NCBI RefSeq assembly: GCF_002005425.1
Contig: NZ_CP019704.1
Coordinates: forward strand, 186,001 to 250,000
DNA from: Polaribacter sp. BM10
Lineage (GTDB): Bacteria > Bacteroidota > Bacteroidia > Flavobacteriales > Flavobacteriaceae
Length of the DNA stretch: 64,000 nucleotides
Reading direction: 5' to 3'
The notes under the pieces were generated by a model that saw only the letters and a program-made list of their open reading frames with translations, ran no database searches and was not told the DNA's origin. The stretch's first letter is position 1, and each line of letters starts with the position of its first letter. The position numbers and the translations under genes were made by a program. Of this stretch, positions 18,780-28,881 are shown in pieces.

Positions 18780-19667
18780 ATGTTAATCAATTCTTTTTTA
18801 GATTATTTATCCTTAGAAAAAAAATATTCTAAACATACTATAGTTGCATATAAAACAGATTTAACTGCTTTCAATGAATTTTGTTTATCAGAATTTGAAT
18901 TAGATGATTTACTAGAGGTGAAATATCCTTTAATTAGAAGTTGGATTGTAAGTTTAGTTAATTCTGATGTATCAAATAATTCTATAAATAGAAAAATCAG
19001 TTCATTAAAATCATTTTATAAATTTTTACAGAAAACAGGTCAGTTAGATAGCAATCCGTTAGCAAAACATAGGGCTTTAAAAATCAAAAAGAAAGTCCAG
19101 GTTCCTTTTACTGTAAAAGAAGTGAATGCTGTTATAAGTTCTCTTGAAAATGATAATGGTTTTGATACTCTTCGAAATAAGTTGTTGGTAGAGCTATTGT
19201 ACTCTACAGGAATTAGAAGAGCAGAGTTGATCAACATAAAATTACAAGATATAAATTCTACAAACAATACTATAAAAGTCTTGGGTAAAAGGAATAAAGA
19301 ACGTTATGTGCCAATACTTCCCTCTGTGTTAATTTCAATAAAAAAGTATTTACAAGAGAGAAACAAAGAAGGTTTTGTTTCAGAATATTTGTTAATTACA
19401 TCAAAAGGAAATAAATTATATGAAACACTTGTTTACAGAATTATTAATTCTTACTTTAGTGAAGTCTCATCAAAGGTAAAAAAGAGTCCACATATATTAA
19501 GGCATTCTTTTGCAACACATCTTTTAAATGAAGGGGCAGACTTAAATTCGGTTAAAGAATTGCTAGGGCATTCATCTTTAGCCTCTACTCAAATCTATGC
19601 TAGTAATAGTTTAGAAGCAATAAAAAAAGTGTATAACAATGCTCACCCTAGAAGCAACAAAAAATGA
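18780..19667 (+). CDS. XerC/XerD-family tyrosine recombinase
   Basis: A 295-aa site-specific recombinase. It has an N-terminal SAM-like core-binding domain (about 1-90) and a catalytic domain with Arg146 in TGIRRAE, HxxR in HILRHSFATHL (about 238-248), the LGHSS block and the nucleophile Tyr in STQIYASN (about 274). All catalytic residues are present. Its conserved position between rpsU and hpf suggests a housekeeping Xer role (chromosome dimer resolution at dif) rather than a mobile integrase. The hpf start follows 6 bp after its stop. Confidence 0.85.
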   Translation: MLINSFLDYLSLEKKYSKHTIVAYKTDLTAFNEFCLSEFELDDLLEVKYPLIRSWIVSLVNSDVSNNSINRKISSLKSFYKFLQKTGQLDSNPLAKHRALKIKKKVQVPFTVKEVNAVISSLENDNGFDTLRNKLLVELLYSTGIRRAELINIKLQDINSTNNTIKVLGKRNKERYVPILPSVLISIKKYLQERNKEGFVSEYLLITSKGNKLYETLVYRIINSYFSEVSSKVKKSPHILRHSFATHLLNEGADLNSVKELLGHSSLASTQIYASNSLEAIKKVYNNAHPRSNKK

Positions 19668-19673
19668 TAAGGT

Positions 19674-19982
19674 ATGAAAGTATTCACGCAATCGGTAAAT
19701 TTTAATGCAGATAGTCAATTAATAACGTTTGTAGAAACTAAGGTTTTAACATTGTCAAAATTTCATGATAAGATAGTTGATGCAGAAGTGTTTTTAAAAG
19801 TTCAAAACACAAGTGATAAAGAAAATAAAATAACAGAAATAAAAATTAATATACCTGGTAGCGAGTTGATTGTCAAGAGAGAAACGAAAACTTTTGAAGA
19901 AGGAGTGAATGCCGCAGTTGATAATTTAAAGAGACAATTAAAAAGATCAAAAGAGAAGTTAAGAGATTCAATGATTTCGTAA
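19674..19982 (+). CDS. hpf: ribosome hibernation factor (HPF/RaiA family, short form)
   Basis: A 102-aa protein with the HPF/RaiA fold pattern: N-terminal strand KVFTQSVNFNADSQL, a second strand DAEVFLKVQN, and a C-terminal helix rich in Lys/Arg (DNLKRQLKRSKEKLRD). Family members bind the 30S decoding site and stabilise inactive ribosomes in stationary phase. It lacks the long-form C-terminal dimerisation domain. Cotranscription with the recombinase is likely. Confidence 0.85.
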   Translation: MKVFTQSVNFNADSQLITFVETKVLTLSKFHDKIVDAEVFLKVQNTSDKENKITEIKINIPGSELIVKRETKTFEEGVNAAVDNLKRQLKRSKEKLRDSMIS

Positions 19983-20016
19983 AACGAAAAAAAAACAAAA
20001 AAACTTAAAAAAAAGT

Positions 20017-20046
20017 TTTGGAAATTGAAAAAACTTTATACATTTG
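20017..20046 (+). promoter_or_regulatory. promoter of the tRNA-tuf operon
   Basis: TTTG (20017-20020), 18 bp, then TACATTTG (20039-20046), the best match to the Bacteroidota promoter consensus in the window. It lies 40 bp before the first tRNA and probably drives the four tRNAs and tuf. Confidence 0.7.
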
Positions 20047-20086
20047 CAAACCGTTAGAAATAGCGTGTTGTTTTTAAACAACGAAA

Positions 20087-20160
20087 GCCGATGTAGCTCA
20101 GTTGGCTAGAGCAGCTGATTTGTAATCAGCAGGTCGTGGGTTCGAGTCCCTCCATTGGCT
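20087..20160 (+). tRNA. tRNA-Thr (TGT)
   Basis: A 74-nt cloverleaf. The acceptor GCCGATG pairs with CATTGGC (one G-T), the anticodon loop is TTTGTAA and the T arm contains GGTTCGAGTCC. CCA is not encoded. First gene of the cluster before tuf. Confidence 0.95.
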
Positions 20161-20214
20161 CAGTAAATTAAATTGCATTTGTAATTTAAAAGTTCATTAA
20201 AATAGTAAATTATC

Positions 20215-20296
20215 GGGGAGATACTCAAGCGGCCAACGAGGACGGACTGTAACTCCGTTGACTATGTCTTCGCAGGTTCGAATCCTGCTCTCCCCA
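20215..20296 (+). tRNA. tRNA-Tyr (GTA)
   Basis: An 82-nt class II tRNA with acceptor GGGGAGA / TCTCCCC, anticodon loop CTGTAAC and a long variable arm, as expected for bacterial tRNA-Tyr. CCA is not encoded. Confidence 0.95.
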
Positions 20297-20309
20297 CAAT
20301 TTACGATTT

Positions 20310-20382
20310 GCGAAAGTAGCTCAGTTGGTAGAGCGTCAGCCTTCCAAGCTGAATGTCGCCGGTTCGAACCCGGTCTTTCGCT
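20310..20382 (+). tRNA. tRNA-Gly (TCC)
   Basis: A 73-nt cloverleaf with acceptor GCGAAAG / CTTTCGC, anticodon stem TCAGC / GCTGA and loop CTTCCAA. CCA is not encoded. Confidence 0.95.
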
Positions 20383-20397
20383 CTAAAATATCAACAA

Positions 20398-20470
20398 GCC
20401 GGTGTAGCTCAGTTGGTAGAGCGCATCCTTGGTAGGGATGAGGTCGTGGGTTCAAATCCCGTCGCTGGCT
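20398..20470 (+). tRNA. tRNA-Thr (GGT)
   Basis: A 73-nt cloverleaf with acceptor GCCGGTG / CGCTGGC, anticodon stem CATCC / GGATG and loop TTGGTAG. Last tRNA before tuf. CCA is not encoded. Confidence 0.95.
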
Positions 20471-20530
20471 CATTTTTTATGTATTATTAGACACTAAATA
20501 TATTTAAACTAAGAATTAAAATTAATAATT

Positions 20531-21718
20531 ATGGCAAAAGGAACTTTTGACCGTTCGAAACCACACTTAAACATTGGTACTATCGGACACGTAGATCACG
20601 GTAAAACAACTTTAACTGCGGCTATTACTAAAGTATTAGCTGATGCAGGATTCTCTGAGGCTAGATCTTTTGATCAGATTGATAATGCTCCGGAAGAAAA
20701 AGAAAGAGGTATTACAATTAACACTTCTCACGTAGAGTACCAAACTGAAAAGCGTCACTATGCACACGTAGATTGTCCAGGTCACGCCGATTATGTTAAG
20801 AACATGGTAACGGGTGCTGCTCAAATGGATGGTGCTATTTTAGTTGTTGCTGCAACAGATGGACCAATGCCACAGACTAGAGAGCATATCTTATTAGGTT
20901 GTCAGGTAGGAATTCCTCGTATCGTTGTTTTCTTAAACAAAGTTGATATGGTTGATGATGAGGAGCTTTTAGAATTAGTTGATATGGAAGTTAGAGAATT
21001 ATTATCTTTCTATGAATACGACGGAGATAATGGTCCTGTAGTTTCAGGTTCTGCTTTAGGAGCTTTAAATGGTGAGCAAAAATGGGTTGATACTGTTCTT
21101 GAATTGATGAAAGAAGTTGATGCTTGGATTGAGGAGCCATTAAGAGAGGTTGATAAAGATTTCTTAATGCCTGTTGAAGATGTATTCTCTATTACAGGTC
21201 GTGGTACAGTTGCAACTGGTCGTATTGAGACTGGTATTGCAAATACTGGAGATGTTGTAGATATTATCGGTATGGGAGCTGAAAAAATGACTTCTACTAT
21301 TACTGGTATTGAAATGTTCCGTCAAATCTTAGATAGAGGAGAGGCTGGAGATAATGCAGGTATCTTATTAAGAGGTATTGCTAAAGAAGATATTAAAAGA
21401 GGTATGGTAATCTGTAAGCCAGGTTCTGTAACACCGCACGCTAAATTTAAAGCTGAAGTTTATGTTTTAAAGAAAGAAGAAGGTGGTCGTCATACTCCAT
21501 TCCATAACAATTACCGCCCACAATTCTATGTAAGAACTACGGATGTTACAGGTACAATTAACTTACCTGATGGTGTTGAAATGGTGATGCCAGGAGATAA
21601 CTTAACAATTACTGTAGATTTAATTCAGCCAATCGCATTAAATGTTGGTTTACGTTTCGCTATCCGTGAAGGTGGTAGAACTGTAGGTGCAGGTCAGGTA
21701 ACTGAATTATTAGATTAA
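20531..21718 (+). CDS. tuf: elongation factor Tu
   Basis: A 395-aa GTPase that delivers aminoacyl-tRNA to the ribosome. G1 GHVDHGKTT is at about 19-27, switch region RGITINTSH follows, then [12 protein letters not shown] (G3) and NKVDM (G4); domains 2 and 3 are complete to the C-terminal GQVTELLD. It follows the four tRNA genes at 60 bp, a conserved arrangement in Bacteroidota, and is probably cotranscribed with them. Confidence 0.98.
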   Translation: MAKGTFDRSKPHLNIGTIGHVDHGKTTLTAAITKVLADAGFSEARSFDQIDNAPEEKERGITINTSHVEYQTEKRHYAHVDCPGHADYVKNMVTGAAQMDGAILVVAATDGPMPQTREHILLGCQVGIPRIVVFLNKVDMVDDEELLELVDMEVRELLSFYEYDGDNGPVVSGSALGALNGEQKWVDTVLELMKEVDAWIEEPLREVDKDFLMPVEDVFSITGRGTVATGRIETGIANTGDVVDIIGMGAEKMTSTITGIEMFRQILDRGEAGDNAGILLRGIAKEDIKRGMVICKPGSVTPHAKFKAEVYVLKKEEGGRHTPFHNNYRPQFYVRTTDVTGTINLPDGVEMVMPGDNLTITVDLIQPIALNVGLRFAIREGGRTVGAGQVTELLD

Positions 21719-21753
21719 TATTTTATATATTGATTTATTAAGTATAAATTTAA

Positions 21754-21784
21754 AAGGGTGTCCCGATTTTATCGGGATGCCTTT
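21754..21784 (+). terminator. strong hairpin between tuf and tRNA-Trp
   Basis: A 14-bp stem with a TTT loop: the inner TCCCGAT / ATCGGGA is perfect and the outer pairs include G-U. There is no long U tract, so it may be a partial terminator or a processing site separating tuf from the secE-nusG-ribosomal-protein transcript. Confidence 0.55.
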
Positions 21785-21800
21785 ATAAATGAAATAATAA

Positions 21801-21873
21801 ACGGGTTTAGCTCAGTTGGTAGAGCACTGGTCTCCAAAACCAGGTGTCGGGAGTTCGAGTCTCTCAATCCGTG
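21801..21873 (+). tRNA. tRNA-Trp (CCA)
   Basis: A 73-nt cloverleaf with acceptor ACGGGTT / AATCCGT, anticodon stem CTGGT / ACCAG and loop CTCCAAA, discriminator G. It lies 18 bp before secE. Confidence 0.95.
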
Positions 21874-21891
21874 CAAAAACATACAATTAGA

Positions 21892-22089
21892 ATGAAGTTT
21901 ATACAATATATTAAAGATTCTTTTGATGAACTAAGTAATCACATGACTTGGATCTCTAAAGAAGATGCTCAAAAGACAACAGTAACAGTAGCGGTGTTCA
22001 CTATTTTGTTCGCTTTAGCTGTAGCAGGTATAGACTATGTTTTTCAGACAGGTTTGGATAACTTTTTCACAATGTTTAAATCTAATTAG
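21892..22089 (+). CDS. secE: preprotein translocase subunit SecE
   Basis: A 65-aa membrane protein, the short single-helix form of SecE. It has an amphipathic N-terminal helix (FIQYIKDSFDELSNHMTWIS) and one transmembrane segment (about 30-52). Together with SecY and SecG it forms the export channel. The start was set at the ATG at 21892; an in-frame upstream ATG at 21844 lies inside tRNA-Trp and would add 16 unrelated residues. nusG starts 3 bp after its stop. Confidence 0.93.
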   Translation: MKFIQYIKDSFDELSNHMTWISKEDAQKTTVTVAVFTILFALAVAGIDYVFQTGLDNFFTMFKSN

Positions 22090-22091
22090 AG

Positions 22092-22643
22092 ATGGCGACT
22101 GATTCAGTAATGAAATGGTATGTTGTTAGAGCCATTGGTGGACAAGAGAATAAGGTAAAAGCTTACATAGAGACAGAAATCTCTAGGGTAGGCTTATCTG
22201 ATTATGTAAGCCAAGTAATAGTACCTACAGAGAAAGTTGTACAAGTACGTAATGGTAAGAAAATAAATAGAGAAAGAGTTTATTTTCCTGGTTACATTAT
22301 GGTAGAAGCTAATTTGTCTGGTGAAGTTCCTCACGTTATTAAAGCAATTACAGGTGTAATTGGTTTTTTAGGTGAAACAAAAGGAGGTGAGCCTGTACCT
22401 ATGCGTAAATCTGAAGTAAACAGAATGTTAGGTAAAGTAGACGAATTATCTGTAAGAGATGAGAATGTTGCAATTCCATTTAATATCGGAGAAACAATTA
22501 AAGTAGTTGACGGGCCATTTAATGGTTTTGATGGTACTATTGAAAAAGTAAATGAAGAAAAGCGTAAGCTTGAGGTAATGGTGAAAATATTCGGAAGAAA
22601 AACACCATTAGAATTAAGTTATATGCAAGTAGAAAAGATATAA
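22092..22643 (+). CDS. nusG: transcription termination/antitermination protein NusG
   Basis: A 183-aa protein. The NGN domain begins KWYVVRAIGGQENKVK (about 8-23) and contains RVYFPGYIMVEA; a KOW motif follows (VVDGPFNGFDGTIEKVN, about 137-153). It binds RNA polymerase, suppresses pausing and couples to Rho or ribosomes. It directly follows secE. MKWYVV at residue 7 is an alternative start. Confidence 0.95.
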   Translation: MATDSVMKWYVVRAIGGQENKVKAYIETEISRVGLSDYVSQVIVPTEKVVQVRNGKKINRERVYFPGYIMVEANLSGEVPHVIKAITGVIGFLGETKGGEPVPMRKSEVNRMLGKVDELSVRDENVAIPFNIGETIKVVDGPFNGFDGTIEKVNEEKRKLEVMVKIFGRKTPLELSYMQVEKI

Positions 22644-22713
22644 TTGTTACACAAATATATATCGATTTATTTTTTGGCTTCCAACTTAAAATAAATCATT
22701 AAACATTTTTAAA

Positions 22714-23151
22714 ATGGCAAAAGAAGTTAGTAAAGTAGTTAAGTTACAAGTAAGGGGAGGCGCAGCGAATCCATCGCCGCCGGTTGGACCCGCTTTAGGT
22801 GCTGCTGGTGTTAACATTATGGAGTTCTGTAAACAGTTTAATGCAAGAACGCAAGACAAACAAGGTAAAGTATTACCTGTCGTTATTACTGTTTTCAAAG
22901 ACAAATCGTTTGATTTTGTTGTAAAAACTCCTCCTGCAGCAGTTCAGTTACTAGAAGCGGCCAAAATTAAAAAGGGTTCAGGTGAGCCAAACAGAAAGAA
23001 AGTAGCATCAGTTACTTGGGATCAAATCAAAACAATTGCAGAAGACAAGATGGTAGATTTAAATGCCTTTGAAGTTTCTTCAGCAATGCGTATGATTGCA
23101 GGTACAGCACGTTCTATGGGATTAACAGTAAAAGGTGATGCACCAGCATAA
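22714..23151 (+). CDS. rplK: 50S ribosomal protein uL11
   Basis: A 145-aa protein with the canonical N-terminal block [19 protein letters not shown] and the C-terminal RNA-binding [14 protein letters not shown]. It forms the GTPase-associated centre on 23S rRNA with the L10/L7-L12 stalk encoded just downstream. Confidence 0.97.
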   Translation: MAKEVSKVVKLQVRGGAANPSPPVGPALGAAGVNIMEFCKQFNARTQDKQGKVLPVVITVFKDKSFDFVVKTPPAAVQLLEAAKIKKGSGEPNRKKVASVTWDQIKTIAEDKMVDLNAFEVSSAMRMIAGTARSMGLTVKGDAPA

Positions 23152-23171
23152 ACTTTATAAAAAGTAGTAAA

Positions 23172-23861
23172 ATGGCAAAATTAACAAAAAAGCAAAAAGA
23201 AGCTTACGCAAAAGTAGATAGCTCTAAATCTTATGATTTAGCAGCAGCTTCAGCTCTAGTCAAAGACATTACTAATGTAAAGTTTGATGCATCAGTAGAT
23301 TTAGCAATTCGTTTAGGAGTAGATCCACGTAAAGCTAATCAAATGGTTCGTGGTGTTGTAACATTACCTCACGGAACAGGAAAAGATGTTAAAGTTTTAG
23401 CATTAGTAACTCCAGATAAAGAAGCAGAAGCTACAGCAGCAGGTGCAGATTATGTAGGGTTAGATGAATATCTTCAAAAGATTAAAGGTGGTTGGACAGA
23501 CGTTGATGTTATCATCACGATGCCAAGTGTAATGGGGAAATTAGGTCCTTTAGGTAGAGTATTAGGTCCAAGAGGATTAATGCCGAACCCAAAGACTGGT
23601 ACTGTTACTATGGATGTTGCAAAAGCCGTTCAAGATGTCAAAGCTGGTAAAATAGACTTTAAAGTAGACAAAACTGGTATTGTACATGCTGCAATTGGAA
23701 AAGTATCTTTTGATGCTAAGAAGATTGAAGAGAATGCAAACGAGTTAATACAAACAATTATTAAATTGAAACCAACAACAGCAAAAGGAACGTATGTAAA
23801 AAGCGTTTTCATGTCTAGTACGATGAGTCCTAGTATTGCTGTTGAAGTTAAAACTGTTTAA
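23172..23861 (+). CDS. rplA: 50S ribosomal protein uL1
   Basis: A 229-aa protein with the L1 signature [20 protein letters not shown] in the middle and [17 protein letters not shown] near the N terminus. It binds the L1 stalk of 23S rRNA and in many bacteria represses its own operon. rplJ starts 19 bp downstream. Confidence 0.97.
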   Translation: MAKLTKKQKEAYAKVDSSKSYDLAAASALVKDITNVKFDASVDLAIRLGVDPRKANQMVRGVVTLPHGTGKDVKVLALVTPDKEAEATAAGADYVGLDEYLQKIKGGWTDVDVIITMPSVMGKLGPLGRVLGPRGLMPNPKTGTVTMDVAKAVQDVKAGKIDFKVDKTGIVHAAIGKVSFDAKKIEENANELIQTIIKLKPTTAKGTYVKSVFMSSTMSPSIAVEVKTV

Positions 23862-23880
23862 TACGTTAAAACTTATAATT

Positions 23881-24399
23881 ATGACTAGAGAAGAGAAATC
23901 ACAAGTAATACAAGATTTAACAGCAGTATTAGCAGATACAAACACTTTATATTTAGCAGATATTTCTGGTTTAGATGCACAAACAACATCTAATTTAAGA
24001 AGAGCTTGTTTTAAAGCAGGAGTTCAGTTATCAGTTGTTAAAAATACATTACTTGCAAAAGCAATGGAAGCTTCAGATAAAGATTTTGGAGACTTACCAA
24101 CAGTATTAAAAGGAAATACTTCAATGATGATTTCTGAGGCTGCAAATGCACCTGCGAAATTAATCAAAGAATTTAGAAAGAAATCTAAAGATAGACCTTT
24201 ATTAAAAGGTGCATTTGCAGAAGAATCTATTTATATTGGAGATGATCAATTAGATGCTTTAGTAGATATTAAATCTAGAGAAGAATTAATTGGAGAAATC
24301 ATTGGATTATTACAGTCTCCTGCTAAGAATGTTGTTTCAGCATTACAGTCAGGTGGACAAACACTTTCAGGTATTATTAAGACATTATCTGAAAAATAA
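23881..24399 (+). CDS. rplJ: 50S ribosomal protein uL10
   Basis: A 172-aa base of the L7/L12 stalk. The start was set at the ATG at 23881 (MTREEKSQVIQDL); an in-frame ATG at 23836 overlaps rplA and adds 15 non-family residues. Conserved blocks include NTLYLADISGLDAQTTSNLR and VVKNTLLAKA. The rplA-rplJ gap is only 19 bp, leaving little room for the long L10 leader known from enterics. Confidence 0.95.
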   Translation: MTREEKSQVIQDLTAVLADTNTLYLADISGLDAQTTSNLRRACFKAGVQLSVVKNTLLAKAMEASDKDFGDLPTVLKGNTSMMISEAANAPAKLIKEFRKKSKDRPLLKGAFAEESIYIGDDQLDALVDIKSREELIGEIIGLLQSPAKNVVSALQSGGQTLSGIIKTLSEK

Positions 24400-24449
24400 T
24401 TACGCGCACAAATAAACTATAATAAACAAAATTTTTAAAAACAATTAAA

Positions 24450-24824
24450 ATGGCAGAATTAAAAGATTTCGCAGAGCAATTAGTTAACTTAACAGTAAAA
24501 GAAGTTAATGAATTAGCTACTATTTTAAAAGATGAGTATGGTATCGAGCCAGCTGCAGCAGCAGTAGCAGTAGCAGGTCCAGCAGCAGGTGGAGCAGAAG
24601 CGGCTGATGAGCAAACTGAATTTGATGTTATTTTAACAGCAGCAGGAGCTTCTAAATTAGCAGTTGTTAAATTAGTTAAAGAATTAACTGGTTTAGGATT
24701 AAAAGAAGCTAAAGGTATCGTAGATAGCGCACCAGCAGCAGTAAAAGAAGGTGTATCTAAAGATGAGGCTGAAGGTCTTAAAGCATCTTTAGAAGAAGCT
24801 GGAGCTGAGGTAGAGCTTAAGTAA
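24450..24824 (+). CDS. rplL: 50S ribosomal protein bL7/L12
   Basis: A 124-aa acidic stalk protein: N-terminal dimerisation domain (about 1-35), Ala/Gly hinge ([16 protein letters not shown]) and the globular C-terminal domain with [20 protein letters not shown], which recruits translational GTPases. Confidence 0.97.
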   Translation: MAELKDFAEQLVNLTVKEVNELATILKDEYGIEPAAAAVAVAGPAAGGAEAADEQTEFDVILTAAGASKLAVVKLVKELTGLGLKEAKGIVDSAPAAVKEGVSKDEAEGLKASLEEAGAEVELK

Positions 24825-24833
24825 GCTATTACT

Positions 24834-24906
24834 CCCGACGTGTAAACGTAACGGGAAAACAAATTTAGGTTTAGGTACTAGGGACACAGGTCTCTAGACC
24901 TAAACC
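24834..24906 (+). promoter_or_regulatory. two hairpins in the rplL-rpoB intergenic region
   Basis: The first hairpin is CCCG-ACGT / ACGT-(AA)-CGGG with loop GTAA (24834-24855). The second is long: GGTTTAGGT (24868-24876) pairs with ACCTAAACC (24898-24906), and an inner 8-bp stem, offset by one bulged A, closes on loop ACAG. Neither is followed by a U tract. Their position matches the place where other bacteria process or attenuate the ribosomal-protein/rpoBC transcript. Confidence 0.6.
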
Positions 24907-24967
24907 ATTTTGTGTATATATTCGTTCTTTATTTTAATTCAGATTTTAATCAAAAAAATATACTCTT

Positions 24968-27900
24968 TTGGCAACGAAAAACACTACTGAAAGAATCAAC
25001 TTCGCAACTTCTCAAATGATTAAAGAATATCCAGATTTCTTGGATATTCAGGTAAAATCTTTCCAAGATTTTTTCCAACTTCAAACGAAAGCAGAAGAAA
25101 GAGGTGAAGAAGGTTTGTACAAAACCTTCATGGATAACTTTCCAATTACAGATACAAGAAATCAATTCGTATTAGAATTTCTAGACTACTTCGTAGATCC
25201 TCCAAGATATTCTATTCAAGAATGTATCGAAAGAGGTCTTACGCACAGTGTGCCTTTAAAAGCACGTTTAAAACTTTACTGTACAGATCCAGAACACGAA
25301 GATTTCGAAACCATTGTACAAGATGTTTATCTTGGTACAATACCTTATATGACAAACTCTGGTACATTTGTAATAAATGGAGCAGAGCGTGTGGTAGTAT
25401 CTCAGTTACATAGATCACCAGGTGTGTTCTTTGGACAATCTTTCCACGCAAATGGTACAAAATTATATTCTGCAAGAGTTATTCCTTTTAAGGGATCTTG
25501 GATAGAATTTGCTACCGATATCAATCAAGTAATGTATGCTTACATTGATAGAAAGAAAAAATTACCAGTAACAACATTATTCAGAGCCATTGGTTTTGAA
25601 AGAGATAAAGATATATTAGAAATTTTTGATCTTGCAGAAGAAGTTAAAGTTTCTAAAGCTGGATTAAAAAAAGTATTAGGTCGTAAATTGGCAGCTAGAG
25701 TTTTAAAAACTTGGCATGAAGATTTCGTAGATGAAGATACTGGTGAAGTAGTATCTATCGAGAGAAACGAAATTATTTTTGATCGTGATACTATCTTAGA
25801 TAAAGAACATATAGACGAAATTATAGATGCAGGTGCTAAAACCGTTTTACTTCATAAAGAAGATAACGACATGGCAGATTATGCAATAATACATAATACG
25901 TTACAGAAAGATCCTACAAATTCTGAAAAAGAAGCAGTAGAACATATTTATAGACAATTACGTAATGCAGAACCGCCAGATGAGGAGACTGCAAGAGGTA
26001 TTATAGATAAATTATTCTTTTCTGAACAAAGATATAATTTAGGTGAAGTAGGTCGTTTTAGAATGAACACTAAACTTCAGTTAAATGAGCCTATAGATCA
26101 AAAAGTATTAACTAAATTAGATATTATTACCATAATAAAATATTTAATTGAATTAATCAATTCTAAGGCAGAAGTAGATGATATTGATCACTTATCTAAC
26201 AGACGTGTAAGAACTGTAGGAGAACAATTAGCTGGTCAATTTGGTGTTGGTTTAGCTCGTATGGCAAGAACAATTCGTGAACGTATGAATGTGCGTGATA
26301 ACGAGGTGTTTACACCAATCGATTTAATAAATGCTAAGACTTTATCATCTGTAATTAATTCTTTCTTTGGTACAAACCAATTATCTCAATTTATGGATCA
26401 AACGAATCCGTTAGCAGAGATTACTCATAAGCGTAGATTATCTGCACTTGGGCCAGGTGGTTTATCAAGAGAAAGAGCAGGTTTCGAGGTTCGTGATGTT
26501 CACTATACACATTACGGACGTCTATGTCCTATTGAAACACCAGAAGGGCCAAACATTGGTTTAATTTCTTCACTTTCTGTATTTGCAAAAGTGAATAATT
26601 TAGGTTTTATTGAAACTCCTTATAGAAAAGTAGATAATGGTATTGTTGCTAAAGAAGAGCCAATTTATTTAAGTGCTGAAGAAGAAGAAGGTAAGAAAAT
26701 TGCTCAATCTAATTTAGAACTTAAAGAAGACGGTAGTATTGTTTTAGATAGAGTTATTGCTCGTGAAGAAGGAGATTTCCCGGTTGTTACACCAGATGTA
26801 ATTGACTATATGGATGTTGCACCTAATCAAATTGCGTCGATATCTGCATCTTTAATACCATTCTTAGAGCATGATGATGCGAACAGAGCCTTAATGGGAT
26901 CTAACATGATGCGTCAAGCTGTACCATTGTTAAGACCAGAATCTCCAATTGTTGGTACTGGTTTAGAGCGTAGAGTTGCAAAAGATTCTCGTATTTTAAT
27001 TAATGCGGAAGGAGCAGGTGAAGTAATTTATGTTGATGCAAATAAAATTACAATTAAGTATGATAGAACAGAAGAAGAAAAACTTGTTAGTTTTGATTCT
27101 GATGAAGTTTCTTACAACTTAATTAAGTTTAGAAAAACCAATCAAGGAACTAACATTAACCTAAAACCAATTGTAGAAAGAGGTGATAGAGTTGAAGAAG
27201 GACAAGTTCTTTGTGAAGGTTATGCAACACAAAAAGGAGAATTAGCTTTAGGTAGAAACATGAAAGTAGCCTTTATGCCTTGGAAAGGGTATAACTTTGA
27301 GGATGCAATCGTAATTTCAGAAAAAGTTGTTCGAGAAGATATATTTACATCTATTCATATTGATGAGTATTCTTTAGATGTTAGAGATACAAAATTAGGT
27401 ACCGAAGAGTTAACTAATGATATTCCTAACGTTTCTGAAGAAGCTACAAAAGATTTAGATGAAAACGGAATGATTAGAATAGGTGCAGAAGTTAATCCAG
27501 GTGATATCTTAATTGGTAAGATTACACCAAAAGGAGAATCTGATCCTACTCCAGAAGAAAAATTATTGCGTGCTATTTTTGGTGATAAAGCTGGTGATGT
27601 TAAAGATGCATCATTAAAAGCTTCTCCATCACTAAGAGGTGTAGTAATTGATAAAAAATTATTTAGAAGAGCCTTAAAAGATAAAAATAAGAGAATTAGA
27701 GATAAAGAAGCGGTAGCTACTTTAGAGCAATCTTTTGTTTCTAAATTTGAAGGTCTAAAAGACGAATTAATCGAGAAATTATTTACTTTAATTAGTGGTA
27801 AAACTTCTCAAGGAGTATTTAATGATCTAGGAGAAGAAGTTTTACCAAAAGGTAAAAAATATACTCTTAAAATGTTAAACTCTGTTGATGATTATGTACA

Positions 27901-28777
27901 TTTAACAGGTTCTTGGACAACAGATAGCGACTTGAATAAATTAGTTGGTGAACTAGTTCATAACTATAAGATTAAAGTAAATGATTTACAAGGATCATTA
28001 CGTCGTCAAAAGTTTACAATCTCAGTTGGAGATGAATTACCAGCAGGTATTTTAAAATTAGCTAAAGTTTACATTGCTAAGAAACGTAAGCTTAAAGTTG
28101 GTGATAAAATGGCAGGACGTCACGGTAACAAAGGTATTGTTGCACGTATAGTTAGAGCAGAAGATATGCCTTTCTTAGAAGACGGAACTCCAGTAGATAT
28201 CGTATTAAATCCATTAGGGGTACCATCTCGTATGAATATTGGTCAAATTTATGAAACTGTTCTTGGTTGGGCAGGTCAAAAATTAAACACTAAATATGCA
28301 ACACCTATTTTTGACGGAGCATCTTTAGAGCAAATTAACGGCATTACAGATGAAGCTGGCGTACCAAGATTTGGACACACATATTTATATGATGGAGGAA
28401 CAGGTAAACGTTTTGATCAACCAGCAACGGTTGGTATCATTTATATGATTAAATTAGGTCATATGATTGAAGATAAAATGCATGCTCGTTCTATAGGACC
28501 ATACTCATTAATTACACAACAGCCATTAGGAGGTAAAGCTCAGTTTGGTGGTCAACGTTTTGGAGAGATGGAAGTTTGGGCCCTTGAAGCATATGGTGCA
28601 TCAAGCATCTTAAGAGAAATCTTAACAGTAAAATCTGATGATGTTATGGGTAGAGCTAAAACATACGAAAGTATTGTGAAAGGTGAAACTATGCCAGAAC
28701 CTGGTTTACCAGAATCATTTAACGTATTAATGCATGAACTTAAAGGTTTAGGTTTAGACGTTAGATTAGAAGAATAA
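24968..28777 (+). CDS. rpoB: DNA-directed RNA polymerase subunit beta
   Basis: A 1269-aa beta subunit. Recognisable blocks include the rifampicin region ([21 protein letters not shown], then [20 protein letters not shown]), [17 protein letters not shown] and the C-terminal [20 protein letters not shown]. The serine/leucine context of rpoB position 531 is the wild-type form ([10 protein letters not shown]). Translation starts at TTG: an in-frame stop at 24947-24949 leaves no ATG in front, and the N terminus ([20 protein letters not shown]) matches flavobacterial RpoB. It forms the polymerase core with RpoC. Confidence 0.97.
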   Translation: MATKNTTERINFATSQMIKEYPDFLDIQVKSFQDFFQLQTKAEERGEEGLYKTFMDNFPITDTRNQFVLEFLDYFVDPPRYSIQECIERGLTHSVPLKARLKLYCTDPEHEDFETIVQDVYLGTIPYMTNSGTFVINGAERVVVSQLHRSPGVFFGQSFHANGTKLYSARVIPFKGSWIEFATDINQVMYAYIDRKKKLPVTTLFRAIGFERDKDILEIFDLAEEVKVSKAGLKKVLGRKLAARVLKTWHEDFVDEDTGEVVSIERNEIIFDRDTILDKEHIDEIIDAGAKTVLLHKEDNDMADYAIIHNTLQKDPTNSEKEAVEHIYRQLRNAEPPDEETARGIIDKLFFSEQRYNLGEVGRFRMNTKLQLNEPIDQKVLTKLDIITIIKYLIELINSKAEVDDIDHLSNRRVRTVGEQLAGQFGVGLARMARTIRERMNVRDNEVFTPIDLINAKTLSSVINSFFGTNQLSQFMDQTNPLAEITHKRRLSALGPGGLSRERAGFEVRDVHYTHYGRLCPIETPEGPNIGLISSLSVFAKVNNLGFIETPYRKVDNGIVAKEEPIYLSAEEEEGKKIAQSNLELKEDGSIVLDRVIAREEGDFPVVTPDVIDYMDVAPNQIASISASLIPFLEHDDANRALMGSNMMRQAVPLLRPESPIVGTGLERRVAKDSRILINAEGAGEVIYVDANKITIKYDRTEEEKLVSFDSDEVSYNLIKFRKTNQGTNINLKPIVERGDRVEEGQVLCEGYATQKGELALGRNMKVAFMPWKGYNFEDAIVISEKVVREDIFTSIHIDEYSLDVRDTKLGTEELTNDIPNVSEEATKDLDENGMIRIGAEVNPGDILIGKITPKGESDPTPEEKLLRAIFGDKAGDVKDASLKASPSLRGVVIDKKLFRRALKDKNKRIRDKEAVATLEQSFVSKFEGLKDELIEKLFTLISGKTSQGVFNDLGEEVLPKGKKYTLKMLNSVDDYVHLTGSWTTDSDLNKLVGELVHNYKIKVNDLQGSLRRQKFTISVGDELPAGILKLAKVYIAKKRKLKVGDKMAGRHGNKGIVARIVRAEDMPFLEDGTPVDIVLNPLGVPSRMNIGQIYETVLGWAGQKLNTKYATPIFDGASLEQINGITDEAGVPRFGHTYLYDGGTGKRFDQPATVGIIYMIKLGHMIEDKMHARSIGPYSLITQQPLGGKAQFGGQRFGEMEVWALEAYGASSILREILTVKSDDVMGRAKTYESIVKGETMPEPGLPESFNVLMHELKGLGLDVRLEE

Positions 28778-28789
28778 CAAAAATTGATG

Positions 28790-28819
28790 TAAGAAGTAGG
28801 TTTTTTAATCTACTTCTTA
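28790..28819 (+). promoter_or_regulatory. perfect hairpin between rpoB and rpoC
   Basis: TAAGAAGTAG (28790-28799) and CTACTTCTTA (28810-28819) form a perfect 10-bp stem with further TT/AA pairing in the loop. There is no U tract after it. It is a candidate processing site or mRNA stabiliser in the 104-bp gap. Confidence 0.55.
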
Positions 28820-28881
28820 TAATCATTTATTTATAAGTCTCATTGAGGCCATTTTTACAATTTTAATTCGAATCCATCAAC

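Noticed and set aside
21844..21891. N-terminal extension of secE starting at 21844
   Set aside because: It lies inside tRNA-Trp and encodes residues unlike SecE; the ATG at 21892 fits the family.
23836..23880. N-terminal extension of rplJ starting at 23836
   Set aside because: It overlaps the end of rplA and adds 15 residues not found in uL10.
24377..24862. 161-codon minus-strand ORF antisense to rplL
   Set aside because: Shadow of the Ala-rich rplL coding sequence; no promoter or family match.
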